A stretch of 6,996 nucleotides of DNA, from positions 1 through 6,996 of the forward strand of contig SLKH01000231.1 in assembly GCA_007134665.1 (NCBI GenBank), written 5' to 3'. The notes below the pieces were generated by a model, which made no database searches, was not told the DNA's origin, and saw nothing but the letters and a program-made list of their open reading frames with translations. A program made the translations under genes and the position numbers. Position 1 is the stretch's first letter; every line of letters starts with the position of its first letter. Shown here piece by piece: positions 6,317 through 6,996 of the stretch. The DNA is from Balneolaceae bacterium. GTDB taxonomy: Bacteria > Bacteroidota > Rhodothermia > Balneolales > Balneolaceae.

Positions 6317-6996
6317 ATGACTGATAACAGACCTAAAAAGCTCTTTAAAGTTGCCTCAGAATTTAATGTAGCTACAAAATCGATTGTAGATGCACTTGCC
6401 GATGAGGGATTTGAAGTTGCGAATAAACCCAATTCCAGAATTACACCTGAGATGTACCAGGTGCTGGAGGAGTTGTACGGTGTAGATAAGGAGAGAAGCC
6501 AGGAGCATGAAAAAACTCGTGAAGAGTATGAGTCCAGGCGAAATCAAATGAAGACTCAAAGGAATGAAAGTGTTACAATCGACAGCTTTCTGGAACCTAT
6601 CGATGAGATGCCCCTGGAGCCAATCGATGAAGAAACCGCAGAGGATAAAAAGGAAACTGAAGCAGTAGATTTAAGTCCGGAAGAGCCGGTTGAGAAGGAA
6701 GAAGAAAAATTGAAAAAACCGGATGAGCCGGAACCGGAAATTGAACCAAAAGATGAAGCGGTTGCAGATGATGAAACCGCAGAAAGTTTAGAAAAAGAAG
6801 AAGAAACTCCGGAGAAAGAAATAGCAGCCGTATCGGCTGCGGAACAAGCTGAGGAGGCTGAAGAAACAGCCGAAATTGCTTCCACATCAGAGAAAGCATC
6901 GGAAGAAATTATTGAAAGTGATGCCGACGAGGTTGATGAGGCCGACACTGAAACGGATGAGACTGAAGATCCTGATGACGTGTTAGATGAGGAAGA
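6317..6996 (+). CDS. infB: Translation initiation factor IF-2, 5' part (runs off the window)
   Basis: The first 226 codons of IF2, the GTPase that places initiator tRNA on the 30S subunit and promotes 70S joining; the reading frame is still open at the right edge. Residues about 8-55 form the IF2_N domain ('LFKVASEFNVATKSIVDALADEGFEV' region, then 'ITPEMYQVLEELY'). From about residue 58 on, the protein turns into a strongly acidic low-complexity linker (Glu, Asp, Lys, Pro, Ala), typical of long IF2 forms, which continues to the edge. The GTPase core and C-terminal domains lie outside. The start is ATG 6317; no Shine-Dalgarno is visible, only AT-rich DNA (CTATATATACCGT) just before it. Position directly after nusA supports the call. 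The linker's codon bias makes long false frames on the opposite strand. Confidence 0.95.
   Translation, partial: MTDNRPKKLFKVASEFNVATKSIVDALADEGFEVANKPNSRITPEMYQVLEELYGVDKERSQEHEKTREEYESRRNQMKTQRNESVTIDSFLEPIDEMPLEPIDEETAEDKKETEAVDLSPEEPVEKEEEKLKKPDEPEPEIEPKDEAVADDETAESLEKEEETPEKEIAAVSAAEQAEEAEETAEIASTSEKASEEIIESDADEVDEADTETDETEDPDDVLDEE

Noticed and set aside
6597..6899. Leu/Pro-rich 100-aa frame on the - strand
   Set aside because: Second shadow frame of the same acidic IF2 linker; low complexity comes from the repeated GAA codons.
6556..6948. Serine-rich 130-aa frame on the - strand
   Set aside because: It is the mirror of the Glu/Asp-rich IF2 linker (GAA/GAG/GAT codons read backwards as Ser/Phe), lies fully inside infB and has no homology-like pattern.

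Overview
The window looks like a stretch of core chromosome from a bacterium of the Bacteroidota/Balneolota/Rhodothermota (FCB) group. This placement is an inference. It rests on moderately AT-rich DNA, a short NusA (418 aa), a CoaE with a 'VYADD' motif, a DUF192 lipoprotein whose cysteine is followed by acidic residues, and an IF2 with a very long acidic linker. I see no mobile element, CRISPR array, tRNA, rRNA or sign of recent transfer, and coding density is high.

Left part (1-3837, + strand): a TTG-initiated ABC exporter half-transporter, a small C-terminally membrane-anchored protein of the YqjD/ElaB/DUF883 type, peptide release factor 2 (prfB) and dephospho-CoA kinase (coaE). All are tightly packed: the small gene and prfB are 8 nt apart, and prfB and coaE overlap by 8 nt. 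prfB carries the programmed +1 frameshift site (AGGAGG-TAT-CTT-TGA-C), so the full protein is read from an ATG at 2102, shifts at codon 23-24 and continues to 3233 (376 aa).

Middle (3851-4330, - strand): a DUF192 lipoprotein gene convergent with coaE, with only 13 nt between the stop codons.

Right part (4331-6996, + strand): a 173-nt divergent intergenic region followed by the conserved rimP-nusA-infB cluster, with infB running off the right edge. These genes act in ribosome maturation, transcription elongation/termination and translation initiation. The intergenic region is the most interesting non-coding part. It holds an intrinsic-terminator-like hairpin with a T tract ending only 21 nt before the rimP start codon. 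A second copy of the hairpin's 3' arm lies upstream and could pair with the 5' arm instead, which is the layout of an attenuator. Control of this operon by conditional termination would fit NusA's own role, but which promoter is used is unknown and no experiment supports it here.

Overall this is a housekeeping region (protein synthesis, CoA synthesis, transcription factors, export). I did not find a previously undescribed multi-gene system. The main leads are the rimP leader and, less so, the small membrane-anchored protein beside prfB.
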